From positions 134,034-198,033 of the forward strand of contig CAZQVN010000003.1 of assembly GCA_964596775.1 (NCBI GenBank): a stretch of DNA of 64,000 nucleotides, given 5' to 3'. Origin of the DNA: CAZQVN01 sp964596775. GTDB taxonomy: Bacteria > Eisenbacteria > RBG-16-71-46 > JABDJR01 > JAWXBZ01. Below, piece by piece: positions 43,537 to 52,051 of the stretch (the stretch's first letter is position 1; each line of letters opens with the position of its first letter). A program made the translations under genes and the position numbers. The notes beneath the pieces were generated by a model. That model saw only the letters and a list, made by a program, of their open reading frames with translations, was not told the DNA's origin and searched no databases.

Positions 43537-44103
43537 TTACCAGCCCGCCTTTCCCGGGCGATACGTGGAGAAATGCTGGAGGACCGCGATGACGCCCTGG
43601 CCGTCGGGACTCGGGACGCCGTTGATGTCGATCCACGACGAATTCGACGTATCCAGCCAGTACATCGTCATGCCGATCGGGCTGTACAGGTCCGCGCAGT
43701 TCGACTGCAGCGTCACCGGGGCCAGGAAGTAGATCCCTTCCGGGAAGAGTTGCGCTTCGATGTATCCGGTGACCGGGGTCATGTCCGTGACCGTGATGTC
43801 CGTCGACTTGAGCAGGCTTCCCGGCGCAAACGTGACCGTATGCCGCCCCGCCCGCACGGTGCCGCCCAGGACGCCGACGCGCGCGGTGACCGAGATGGCC
43901 TGCGGGGCCCTGCCGCCGCGGCCGCTGACCGCGACATCCGGCTGAACCCGGGTGAACTGCGGCAGGACTTCGGCGCCCGGCGCGAGCGGAGATTCGGCGC
44001 CGCACCCGATCAGGGCCGCCAGACACGCGGCTCCGACGGCCGATGTCAGTTTGATGAAGAACGATCCGCGCGAGCGGGCTGAGTTTCCGAATCGAGTCAA
44101 CAT
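43537..44103 (-). CDS. Small lipoprotein with a ZU5-like domain, ending in PGKAGW
   Basis: The product is about 188 residues from the ATG at 44103; a TTG three bases later is better spaced from GGAGG and is equally likely. It has a signal peptide with lipobox ALIGC (Cys34), then a short linker (SPLAPG) and a beta-rich domain with RAGRHTVTFAPGSLLKSTDITVTD and FPEGIYFLAPVTLQ, like ZU5 domains of surface proteins. It ends LQHFSTYRPGKAGW. The final PGKAGW recurs at the end of the 23-residue peptide at 34.2 kb. A single-gene unit, closed by the terminator at 43477-43508, downstream of the histidine kinase. Function unknown. Confidence 0.82.
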   Translation of the reverse strand: MLTRFGNSARSRGSFFIKLTSAVGAACLAALIGCGAESPLAPGAEVLPQFTRVQPDVAVSGRGGRAPQAISVTARVGVLGGTVRAGRHTVTFAPGSLLKSTDITVTDMTPVTGYIEAQLFPEGIYFLAPVTLQSNCADLYSPIGMTMYWLDTSNSSWIDINGVPSPDGQGVIAVLQHFSTYRPGKAGW

Positions 44104-44474
44104 ATCCTCCAGGTTTTGAGTGTCCAGCAGCCGACCTGCGTGTCTGTTTTGCAGGAGACGTGCCGAAGGGGACATCCGAGCCGATTCCGTAAACCGATTG
44201 CCGCCAACTTCAACTCCAGGCGCTGTTTACGGGGGTTCAGGACTTGGGTCCGGGGATGTCGGGGCGGCTTCGGGAAGGGCGATTCGCCCCGGTCGGTGCT
44301 CGCAGGTGCCGGGTCCGGACCGGGGCCTGATCGGCCAGGTCGCTGCGGGAACTGGAGTTGCGCCGCGAGTGGCTGAATCCGGCCATCCGGATGCCGGATG
44401 GCGCGCCGGCGCCCACCATGGAAACACGCGGGAATGTTCGTGCCGATCGACCGCCGCGCGGGTCCGGCGACGGA
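44104..44474. other. 371-nt spacer between histidine kinase and lipoprotein genes
   Basis: No protein gene is supported here. An inverted repeat ccgtaaac / gtttacgg (44187-44194 and 44225-44232) lies about 85-130 bases upstream of the lipoprotein start and could be an operator or part of a leader. An 8-bp hairpin at 44382-44402 follows the histidine kinase gene but has no T-tract. No convincing promoter was found for the lipoprotein gene. Confidence 0.5.
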
Positions 44475-45914
44475 TCAGGCCGCCTGGAGCGGCACCTGCA
44501 CCGTGAAGGTGGTTCCGGTGCCGACTTCCGACTCGACGCTGATCCGGCCCCGGTGGTTCTCGATGATCCGGAACGACGTGGACAGGCCGAACCCGTGCCC
44601 CTTTTCCTTCGTCGTGTACGTCGGTTCGAAGACGCGCGACGCCACCTCGGCGGGCATGCCGGGACCGTTGTCCGTCACCTCGAGAACGACCTGGTGCCGC
44701 TGCGGATCGAAACGCGAGGCGATCCGGATCACCTTGTCCTTCGTGCCGGCCTCGTTCAGGGCGTCCGCGGCGTTGGAGAACAGGTTCAGGAGAACCTGCT
44801 GCATCTGGGCCGGGTCGAGATCGCCGGTGGGAATGGAATCATCGAGGTCGATCTGGAAGCGGATGTTGTCGTACTTGTTCTGCGGCCGCACGAACTCCAC
44901 CGTCTTGACGACCAGCTCGTTGATGAGCGACGGCCGCAGCTTCGTTTCCTTGTGCGCCGCGCCCATGAGACCGGCGGTCAGGTTGGCCATGTTCGCGGTG
45001 TTTTCGTAGATGATCTCGGCGCTTTTCCTCAGCCGAGGATCCCCGTCGGCGGGGACGTACATCAGGATCATCTGGGCCCTGCCCGAGATCGCGGCGAGGT
45101 AGTTGTTCAACTCGTGGCCGATCTCGGCGGCCATCTCCCCCTTGGCCACCATGCGCTCGGTGCGGATCAGCGCGTTCTGCGCCTTGTGGAGCTGGATGTA
45201 GCGCTGCGAAGCGTCGCGGATGAAGAGGAGCGGCAGGAAGAAGAGGATGATCCCGGTGAACGAGATGGAGCCGTAGGACAGGACGACGAGCGGCGACAGG
45301 AGCAGCAGGGCCGCCGAGGACGTGAGTTCCGTGCCGTACCCGTAGTTGCTCTTCCATGTGCCGAACAGGGATTGGCGCGAATTCAGGGCGATCACGCCCG
45401 AGACGAGAAACGTGTTCACGAGATGGTAGACGATTCCGGAGGCCACGAACGGAAGGATCATCCGCGCATCGCTGAAGCGCGACAGGAAGTGCGCGATCTG
45501 CGCGGCGCCGGACAGGCCCGCTTCGGGCAGAAGCACCGTGCCGCCCGCGAGATGAAACACGAGTCCCGCGGACGCCGCGGCGAGGATCGACTGGGCCACG
45601 TTGAAGACGGCCTTGTACCACTCCTTCTTCTGGATCGCGAGGTTCGCGAACAGCGTGCTGGCCCCGATCACCCAGAGTGATTTTTCCCAGCCGATCAGGA
45701 AGATCACCGCCATGTTGAGCGTGGAGGCCATGCTCACCGTGCCCTGTCCGGAAATCGTCTGCAGCCAGAGCAGTTCCGAAAACAGGCACACGATCGCCCA
45801 GATCGTGAGGTTCTGCCAGTCCCAGTGATGGAGATGGAGCGACCCCAGAACCGTCACCCCGAGCGCCAGGGTGGAAACGATGACGATGTAGGCTTTGACT
45901 TTTCGCGTGAGCAT
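44475..45914 (-). CDS. Orphan membrane histidine kinase
   Basis: The 479-residue protein has about seven membrane segments in residues 8-233, then a dimerisation/phospho-acceptor helix with His267 (EIGHELNNYLAAI), and a HATPase_c domain: N-box NLFSNAADAL (about 377-386), DNGPGM (415-420) and GHGFGLS (439-445). No response regulator gene is adjacent. The membrane part (about 57-124: VSMASTLNMAVIFLIG, then IQKKEWYKAVFNVAQS) matches the sensor of the HD-GYP protein at 32.8-34.1 kb. Kinase residues are intact. The signal is unknown. Confidence 0.9.
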   Translation of the reverse strand: MLTRKVKAYIVIVSTLALGVTVLGSLHLHHWDWQNLTIWAIVCLFSELLWLQTISGQGTVSMASTLNMAVIFLIGWEKSLWVIGASTLFANLAIQKKEWYKAVFNVAQSILAAASAGLVFHLAGGTVLLPEAGLSGAAQIAHFLSRFSDARMILPFVASGIVYHLVNTFLVSGVIALNSRQSLFGTWKSNYGYGTELTSSAALLLLSPLVVLSYGSISFTGIILFFLPLLFIRDASQRYIQLHKAQNALIRTERMVAKGEMAAEIGHELNNYLAAISGRAQMILMYVPADGDPRLRKSAEIIYENTANMANLTAGLMGAAHKETKLRPSLINELVVKTVEFVRPQNKYDNIRFQIDLDDSIPTGDLDPAQMQQVLLNLFSNAADALNEAGTKDKVIRIASRFDPQRHQVVLEVTDNGPGMPAEVASRVFEPTYTTKEKGHGFGLSTSFRIIENHRGRISVESEVGTGTTFTVQVPLQAA

Positions 45915-45979
45915 GCGTGCCAGAATCCCCCGGGTGGAGAAACTCCCGTAAAGCGGTTATCGGCCTCGGGGGGCGGGAC

Positions 45980-48115
45980 TTAACCGTCCCCGGCCGCGGC
46001 GACCGGGCAGCGCAGGAAATGGCCGGCGCCGACCTCGACCAGCGCGGGGGGATCGCTCCGGCAGGCCTCGACCGCCAGCGGACAGCGGGGGTGAAAACGG
46101 CACCCGGTCGGGAGGTTCGCGGCGTTGCCGGGGTCCCCGGCCAGCGGCTGCGGAGGGGGCGCCCCCGGATCCGACCGGGGAACCGCGGCGAGCAGCGCCT
46201 TCGTGTAGGGGTGAAGAGGATTACCGTAAAGTGTTGTCACGTCAGCCATTTCCACGATCTGGCCGAGATACATGACCGCGACCCTCTGCGACAGGTGGCG
46301 GACGACCGCGAGGTCATGGGCGATGAACAGGTAGGTGAGCCCGAACTCCCGGCGGAGGTCCGCGAGGAGATTCAGGATCTGGGCCTGGACCGAAACGTCG
46401 AGCGCCGACACCGGTTCGTCCAGCACGAGGATCTCCGGCTGGAGGGCCAGCGCCCGGGCGATTCCGACTCTCTGGCGCTGCCCCCCCGAAAACTCGTGGG
46501 GATAGCGGCGGGCGTGGTCCGGCGACAGGCCGACGGTATCCAGCAGGTCCGCCGCCCTCTTCCGGGCCGCCTCCCCCCGCGCGATGCCGTGAACCTCGAG
46601 CGGTTCGACGAGATGCTCCTCGACGGTCAGGCGCGGATTCAGGGATCCGGCGGGATCCTGGAACACCATCTGGAGCCGGCGCCGGAACGGCCGCAGCGCG
46701 GAAGCGCCGAGGCGGGTGATGTCGACGTCGCCGAGCCGGATGCGCCCCGCCGACGGGGCGAGCAGCCGGACGACCATCCGGCCGAGGGTCGTCTTTCCGC
46801 ATCCCGATTCTCCGACGAGGCCGAGCGTTTCGCCGGCGCGCAGTTCCAGGTCCACGCCGTCCACGGCGGTGAGCCAGCGGTTCGGCCGGCCGATGAGATC
46901 GCGGCCCGTGGCGAACCGGCGCGACAGGCCGGTCACGCCGAGGACGACGGACCCGGCCCGATCGCCGGTCGGCGGCCGGTGCGGCTGTCCCGGCCGGCCG
47001 CCCTCTCCCCCGTCCTGTTCGGCAACACGCGGCGGGGCCGGGGCGGGCACCGGCTCCACATCCTCCGCGCGGAAACAGGCGGAGCGCCGCTCCGCCGCCC
47101 CCGCGAGTTCCGGAATCTCCGCGCGGCAGCGCTCCACCACCAGTCCGCAGCGCGGGTGAAACGTGCACCCCGCGGGCCACCGGCGCGGGTCGGGCACCGT
47201 GCCCGGAATCGAGGTCAGACGCGCGCCCCCTCCCTCGAGCCGGGGCACCGAGTCGAGCAGGCCGCGCGTGTACGGATGGCGCGGCGCCGCGAACAGTTCG
47301 GCCGTGCGCGCCGTTTCCACCATGCGACCTCCGTACATCACCGCCACCCGGTCGGCCATCGAGGATACGAGGCCGAGATTGTGGGTGATGAGCAGCAGCG
47401 CCGCTCCCTCCTCGTCGCGGAGCCGGCGCAGGAGCGCGAGGATCTGGGCCTGGATCGTCACGTCCAGGGCGGTCGTCGGCTCGTCCGCGATGAGGAGCGA
47501 CGGCGAGAGGGCCAGCGCCATGGCGATCATCACGCGCTGGCGGAGGCCGCCGGAGAGTTCGTGCGGGTAGGAGGAGAGGCGGCGCAGCGGGTCGGGGATG
47601 CCGACCCGCTCGAACAGATCGAGCGCGCGGGCGCGGGCCTTCGCGGCGCTCCGTTCCCCGTGCACGCGCAGCACCTCGGCCACCTGGTCGCCGCAGGGGA
47701 AGACCGGGTTCAGCGACGACAGCGGCTCCTGGAAGATCATGCCGATCCGGCGGCCGCGCACCGCGCGCAGTTCCGCCTCCGGAAGCGCGAGGAGATCGCG
47801 CCCCTCGAAACGCACCCGGCCCGAAACGCGCCCCGGGTGGGGCACGAGCCGCAGAACGGAGAGCGCCGTCATCGTCTTGCCGCTCCCCGACTCGCCGACG
47901 AGCCCCACGGTTTCGCCGGGCGCCACGGTCAAGGAGACGCCGTCCACGGCCGGGTTCAGGCCGGCGGAGGTTCCGAACCGGACGGACAGCGTGTCGATTT
48001 CGAGGAGGGGCGGTTCCGGTCGCGCAGCGGCGGGACCGGGTTCGGACACGGCGTTCGGCGACGGGGTCCCGCCTCCCTTCCCCGGCCCGCCGCCGGGGGG
48101 CGGCGGGCTATTCAT
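45980..48115 (-). CDS. Fused double-ATPase of an oligopeptide/dipeptide ABC transporter (DppD-DppF in one chain)
   Basis: The 711-residue protein joins two complete ATPases. The first (about 35-345) has GLVGESGSGKT, LSGGLRQRVMIAMAL and LLIADEPTTALD; the second (about 400-700) has GLVGESGCGKT, FSGGQRQRVGIARAL and ILVLDEPVSALD. Each ends in an oligopeptide-transporter tail with Cys clusters (GCTFHPRCGLVVERC; GCRFHPRCPLAVEAC). A Pro/Gly-rich linker joins them. They power peptide uptake by DppB/DppC. The ATG at 48115 overlaps the permease stop by eight bases. Last gene of the operon. Confidence 0.94.
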   Translation of the reverse strand: MNSPPPPGGGPGKGGGTPSPNAVSEPGPAAARPEPPLLEIDTLSVRFGTSAGLNPAVDGVSLTVAPGETVGLVGESGSGKTMTALSVLRLVPHPGRVSGRVRFEGRDLLALPEAELRAVRGRRIGMIFQEPLSSLNPVFPCGDQVAEVLRVHGERSAAKARARALDLFERVGIPDPLRRLSSYPHELSGGLRQRVMIAMALALSPSLLIADEPTTALDVTIQAQILALLRRLRDEEGAALLLITHNLGLVSSMADRVAVMYGGRMVETARTAELFAAPRHPYTRGLLDSVPRLEGGGARLTSIPGTVPDPRRWPAGCTFHPRCGLVVERCRAEIPELAGAAERRSACFRAEDVEPVPAPAPPRVAEQDGGEGGRPGQPHRPPTGDRAGSVVLGVTGLSRRFATGRDLIGRPNRWLTAVDGVDLELRAGETLGLVGESGCGKTTLGRMVVRLLAPSAGRIRLGDVDITRLGASALRPFRRRLQMVFQDPAGSLNPRLTVEEHLVEPLEVHGIARGEAARKRAADLLDTVGLSPDHARRYPHEFSGGQRQRVGIARALALQPEILVLDEPVSALDVSVQAQILNLLADLRREFGLTYLFIAHDLAVVRHLSQRVAVMYLGQIVEMADVTTLYGNPLHPYTKALLAAVPRSDPGAPPPQPLAGDPGNAANLPTGCRFHPRCPLAVEACRSDPPALVEVGAGHFLRCPVAAAGDG

Positions 48116-49169
48116 CGATGTGCCTCGGGTCCATCGCGTCGCGCAGCCCGTCGCCGAGCACGTTGAACGCGAAGACGGTCACGAAGATGCACACGCCGGG
48201 CCAGAGGATCCACGGGTAGGCTTCCATCTGGCTGACCGAGGCGGCGCCCTGGAGCATGTTCCCCCACGACGCCTGCGGTTCCTGGATGCCCGCGCCGAGA
48301 AACGACAGCGCCACCTCGGCGAGGATGTATCCGGGGATGGAAATCGTGGCGGCCACGATCACGAACGACATCGTGTTCGGCAGGATGTGCCGCGCGATGA
48401 TCCGCAGCGGCGGGTAGCCGAGCGACTCCGCCGCCGCCACGTAGTCGCGGGTGCGGAGGGACAGGACCATCCCGCGGACGATGCGCCCGAGCGCCGGCCA
48501 CGACACGAACGACAGGATCACCACCACGAGAAAGTAGGTGACGGCCGAGGACAGGGTGGCCGGAAAGGCGGCGCGCAGCGCCAGGATCAGGAACAGGCCG
48601 GGGATCGACATGAGGACCTCCGATCCGCGCATGAGCAGCGTGTCGATCCAGCCGCCGTAGTAGCCGGCGATCCCGCCGAGCAGCAGTCCGAGCGTGAAGC
48701 TGATCGCGATGCCGAACAGCCCCACCGACAGGGAGATGCGCGCTCCGTAGAGAAGCCGCGAGAAGACGTCGCGGCCGAGCTGGTCGGCCCCGAGCAGGTA
48801 GAACCGCGCGCCCGGTTCGGCCACGCCGAGGAGATGGATGTTGCCCCGGACGCCCGGGAGGATCGTGTAGAAATCCCCCCTGGCCAACAGCCGGAGCGGC
48901 GCGGGCGGGCCGTCCGCCCCGACAAAGCGCCGCGCGGCGGGATCGAGCGTCGTCCGCTCCACCGCGGGCCACGGGGTCCAGACGACCCGCGACGGCGGGT
49001 GAAACGAGGCCCGGCGGTCGGTGCTGTCCTCGGAGTGGGGCGCCAGGAACGGCGCCAGGAGCGCCACGAGGTACAGCGCACCCAGGACGCGGAGCGCCGC
49101 CAGGGCCGGCCGGTTCCGGCGCAGCCGCTGGAGAACGAGCGCTCCGGGACTCGCGGCGCGGTCAGTCAT
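48108..49169 (-). CDS. Oligopeptide ABC transporter permease (DppC/OppC type)
   Basis: The 353-residue inner-membrane permease has a first membrane segment at about 24-43, then a long extracytoplasmic insertion (about 45-135) before the usual core with LGADQLGRDVFSRLLYGARISLSVG and five more segments. The EAA-like coupling loop is AAAESLGYPPLRIIARHILPN. The insertion is a feature of some OppC/YejE-type permeases. The ATG at 49169 overlaps the dppB stop by eight bases. Confidence 0.93.
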   Translation of the reverse strand: MTDRAASPGALVLQRLRRNRPALAALRVLGALYLVALLAPFLAPHSEDSTDRRASFHPPSRVVWTPWPAVERTTLDPAARRFVGADGPPAPLRLLARGDFYTILPGVRGNIHLLGVAEPGARFYLLGADQLGRDVFSRLLYGARISLSVGLFGIAISFTLGLLLGGIAGYYGGWIDTLLMRGSEVLMSIPGLFLILALRAAFPATLSSAVTYFLVVVILSFVSWPALGRIVRGMVLSLRTRDYVAAAESLGYPPLRIIARHILPNTMSFVIVAATISIPGYILAEVALSFLGAGIQEPQASWGNMLQGAASVSQMEAYPWILWPGVCIFVTVFAFNVLGDGLRDAMDPRHIDE

Positions 49170-50130
49170 GGCGGATCCTCGGGTCGGCGAGGGCCAGGAG
49201 AATGTCCGCGACGAGGTTCCCGAGCACAAGAACCGACGAGGCCACGAGAACGGAGCCCATGATCAGGTAGAGGTCGCGGGCGTTCAGCGCCTCGATGGCC
49301 ACGCGGCCGAGCCCGGGCCACCCCATCACGTTTTCCACGAGGAACGCGCCGGACAGCAGTCCGCCCAGCGTGTAGCCGAACAGCGTGATCAGCGGATTGA
49401 TCGCGTTACGGAGCGCGTGACGGTACACGACGACGTTTTCCGGAACCCCCTTGGCGCGGGCGGTCGTCACGTAGTCGGCGCGCAGGACATCCAGGAGATT
49501 CGCCCGCATCTGGCGCGTCCGCCCGGCCAGCGGCACTGTCGCGAGGACCAGCGCCGGCAGGAACAGGTGATGAAGGACGTCGAGCGTCTTCCACAGCGGG
49601 TTGAGGGAGGCGTAGTCCAGACTGCGCATCCCGTTCGTCGGAAACCAGCCGGTCTTGTAGGCCATGAGCATGAGCAGCAGCGCCAGGAAGACTTCCGGAA
49701 TCGACAGGCCGACGAACGTGAAACCGGACGCGGTGCGGTCCACCCAGCTGTGCTGGCGGAGGGCCGAGATCACCCCGAGCGGTATCGCAAGCAGCCAGGT
49801 CAGGAGCGCCGCCCCGAGCGAGAGGATCAGCGTGTTGCCGAGCGACTCCCCGAGCACCGCGAACACCGGTTGCCGCCGCGAAAACGAGTAGCCGAAGTCC
49901 CCCTTGAGGAAGATGTTGCGCAGGTAGAGCGCGAACTGTTTCCAGGCGGGCTGGTCGAGGCCGAACTTCGTCTTCATCTCCGCGATCCTCTCGCTGGAGA
50001 CGGTCGGGTCCATGGCCATGGAGGACAGGTAGTCGCCGGGCGACAGGTGGATGAGCAGGAACGTGAGCAGCGCGATCCCGAGCAGCACCGGCACGAGGTG
50101 CAGCAGGCGGGTCAGGACAATCCGCCCCAC
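49162..50130 (-). CDS. Oligopeptide ABC transporter permease (DppB/OppB type)
   Basis: The 322-residue permease opens with RLLHLVPVLLGIALLTFLLIHLSPGD, the standard DppB start. It has six membrane segments and a coupling loop TTARAKGVPENVVVYRHALRNA. GWPGLGRVAIEALNARD is also typical. The GTG at 50130 is one base after the binding-protein stop, and the 3' end overlaps dppC. Confidence 0.94.
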   Translation of the reverse strand: MGRIVLTRLLHLVPVLLGIALLTFLLIHLSPGDYLSSMAMDPTVSSERIAEMKTKFGLDQPAWKQFALYLRNIFLKGDFGYSFSRRQPVFAVLGESLGNTLILSLGAALLTWLLAIPLGVISALRQHSWVDRTASGFTFVGLSIPEVFLALLLMLMAYKTGWFPTNGMRSLDYASLNPLWKTLDVLHHLFLPALVLATVPLAGRTRQMRANLLDVLRADYVTTARAKGVPENVVVYRHALRNAINPLITLFGYTLGGLLSGAFLVENVMGWPGLGRVAIEALNARDLYLIMGSVLVASSVLVLGNLVADILLALADPRIRHD

Positions 50131-50131
50131 G

Positions 50132-51949
50132 CTACCGGGCCGCCGAAGCTTTCCCGAAAGAGGGGTCCACGTAGATCTCGTCGGCGTTCCAGACGGCCCA
50201 CGGACGGAAGATCGACGGCCGGACGTTCAGAAAACGGTTCCGCACGGCCACGAATCCCTTCTTGCTCACCGTGTAGATGCCGGGCACCTCCTCGGCCCAG
50301 ATCCGCTGGACTTCGTCCATGTACGGTTTCCGCTCCGCCACGCTGGTCAGCTTCATCTGGGCCGCGAGGAGCGAGTCGATCCGGGCCTCCCATTCCGTTT
50401 CCGGAACCGGCTGGTTCGGGTTCCAGAAGTGGGTCCGCCCGGACGACTTCAGCGTGTTCACCATCATCACCGGGTCCGGCGGCGTTCCGCCGGTGCCGCC
50501 GAGCATCACCACGTCGTAGTCGAACGTGCTGGAGATGGCCGCCACGAGCGTGTTGAACTCCAGGGCGGAAAACTGCACGTCGATCCCGAGCTTCCGGAAA
50601 TCCTCGGCGAGAATCGTGGCCGAGGCCACGCGCTCCTTGTTGCTGGCGTTCGTGGCGAGGCGGAACGCCACGCGATTGCCCTGCGGGTCCTCGAGGGCCC
50701 CGTCACCGTTCCGGTCGGAGAAGCCGGCCGACGCGAGCAGCGCCCGCGCCTTGTCCAGGTCGTACTCGTGGCGCGGGGCCTCCGGGTCGAACCACAACCG
50801 GTTGACCGGCGGCACCGGACCGTACAGCGGTTCGGCGAGTCCGTAGTAGACGTTCCGCACCATCGATTCCCGGTCCACCGCGTGGGCCAGCGCCCGGCGG
50901 AAGTCGCGGTTCCTGAACCAGGACAGCTTGACCGGATCGACCAGCGGTTTTCCCTTTTCGTTCTTCTCGTCGTTCTGGTTGAACCAGAAGAAGTTCGTGC
51001 CGAACTCCATGCCGAGGTCGGTGACCGTGTATCCCCCGGCCTCGGCTCCGGCCCGGACGGACTCGAAGTCCTCGGCGCGCACGTAATAGGTGTCGGTTTC
51101 CCCGTTGCCGAAGACGATCCGCTCGGCGTTCTGGTCGGGAACGAACACCCAGACAAGCTCGTCGAGGTAGGGCAGCCGGCGCTTCTTCGCATCGACCTTG
51201 TAGTACCAGGGGTTCGGCTTGAGCGTCAGCGACTGGTTCGGCACATAGGAGGCCACCACGAACGGCCCGCTGCCGACGATGCTGTCGGGCGGCGTGTCCA
51301 CGCCCCACGCCGTCTCGAACCCCCCGGATTCGTAAACCTTCTCGAGCCGGTGACGGGGAATGATGCGCATCGACGAGAGCACGTAGAGGAACGGACCGTA
51401 CGGTTCGGGCAGCGTGACCGTCACCGTGCGGTCGTCGACCTTCGCGAAAACCGGTTTCACGCCGTCCACGATCAGGAGATCCGCCGCCGAGGGGTGGATG
51501 ACGTCGTCGAAGACGATCCGCGACGAGAAGATCACGTCGTCGGCGGTGAGCGGTTCCCCGTCGGACCAGCGAACCCCCTTCCTCAGGTGGAACGTCCAGG
51601 TCTTTCCGTCCGGGGACGTCTCCCAGGATGTCGAAAGCCCGGGCAACACTTCCTGGAGGACGTTGTCGTAACCCACGAGTCCCTGGAAGACGAGGCCGCT
51701 GAGAATGTCGTTCGTCGTCGTTTCGTTGGCGATCATCACGTTGAACGTCTTCGGCGGGGCCACCGCGGACACGACCATCCGCCCGCCGTGGACGCCGGCC
51801 GGGCCGCTGAACACGAGCGGTTCGGGGGGAGCGGGATTCCGGGGGCGATCCGCGGCCGTGTCCGATCCCCCGCCGCGTCCGCAGGCCACAAGCGCGAGCA
51901 CGGCAAGGAGGAGCGCCGGGGACGCACTCCGCAGCATACGCAGGCTCAT
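50132..51949 (-). CDS. Oligopeptide-binding lipoprotein of the ABC transporter (SBP_bac_5 family)
   Basis: The 605-residue protein has a lipoprotein signal ending in LALVAC (Cys at about 23) and a Gly-Ser linker. The SBP family 5 fold follows, with LSTSWETSPDGKTWTFHLRKGVRWSDGEPLTADDV and YGPFLYVLSSMRIIPRH-like blocks. It captures peptides or similar ligands on the outer face of the inner membrane and hands them to DppBC; the ligand is not predictable. The ATG at 51949 has an exceptionally strong ribosome-binding site and a good promoter at 51997-52025. First gene of the operon. Confidence 0.93.
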   Translation of the reverse strand: MSLRMLRSASPALLLAVLALVACGRGGGSDTAADRPRNPAPPEPLVFSGPAGVHGGRMVVSAVAPPKTFNVMIANETTTNDILSGLVFQGLVGYDNVLQEVLPGLSTSWETSPDGKTWTFHLRKGVRWSDGEPLTADDVIFSSRIVFDDVIHPSAADLLIVDGVKPVFAKVDDRTVTVTLPEPYGPFLYVLSSMRIIPRHRLEKVYESGGFETAWGVDTPPDSIVGSGPFVVASYVPNQSLTLKPNPWYYKVDAKKRRLPYLDELVWVFVPDQNAERIVFGNGETDTYYVRAEDFESVRAGAEAGGYTVTDLGMEFGTNFFWFNQNDEKNEKGKPLVDPVKLSWFRNRDFRRALAHAVDRESMVRNVYYGLAEPLYGPVPPVNRLWFDPEAPRHEYDLDKARALLASAGFSDRNGDGALEDPQGNRVAFRLATNASNKERVASATILAEDFRKLGIDVQFSALEFNTLVAAISSTFDYDVVMLGGTGGTPPDPVMMVNTLKSSGRTHFWNPNQPVPETEWEARIDSLLAAQMKLTSVAERKPYMDEVQRIWAEEVPGIYTVSKKGFVAVRNRFLNVRPSIFRPWAVWNADEIYVDPSFGKASAAR

Positions 51950-51952
51950 GGT

Positions 51953-51963
51953 GGATCACCTCC
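51953..51963 (-). promoter_or_regulatory. Eleven-base Shine-Dalgarno fully complementary to the 16S rRNA tail
   Basis: The minus-strand sequence GGAGGTGATCC (51963-51953) is the exact complement of the usual 16S 3' end GGATCACCTCC. Nine bases separate its GGAGG core from the ATG at 51949. No other gene in the window has such an extended match, so this binding protein is probably translated at a high level. Confidence 0.75.
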
Positions 51964-51996
51964 GGTCACGGGAGACGTGCTGGGGGAACGAAAGCG

Positions 51997-52025
51997 AGTA
52001 TAGAAACGGCGCCGCGGAGGGTCAA
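51997..52025 (-). promoter_or_regulatory. Promoter of the oligopeptide transporter operon
   Basis: On the minus strand TTGACC (52025-52020) is exactly 17 nt from TATACT (52002-51997). Both boxes match the sigma-70 consensus at five of six positions. The predicted start is near 51990, with a leader of about 41 nt. It lies directly after the DinB-like gene, so the transporter operon is separately transcribed. Confidence 0.75.
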
Positions 52026-52051
52026 CCGGGGCGCCCGCTATGGACGCACGG

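Noticed and set aside
44382..44402. 8-bp hairpin (gccatccg / cggatggc) after the histidine kinase gene as a terminator
   Set aside because: No T-tract follows on the minus strand, and the stem is short; noted only inside the spacer entry.
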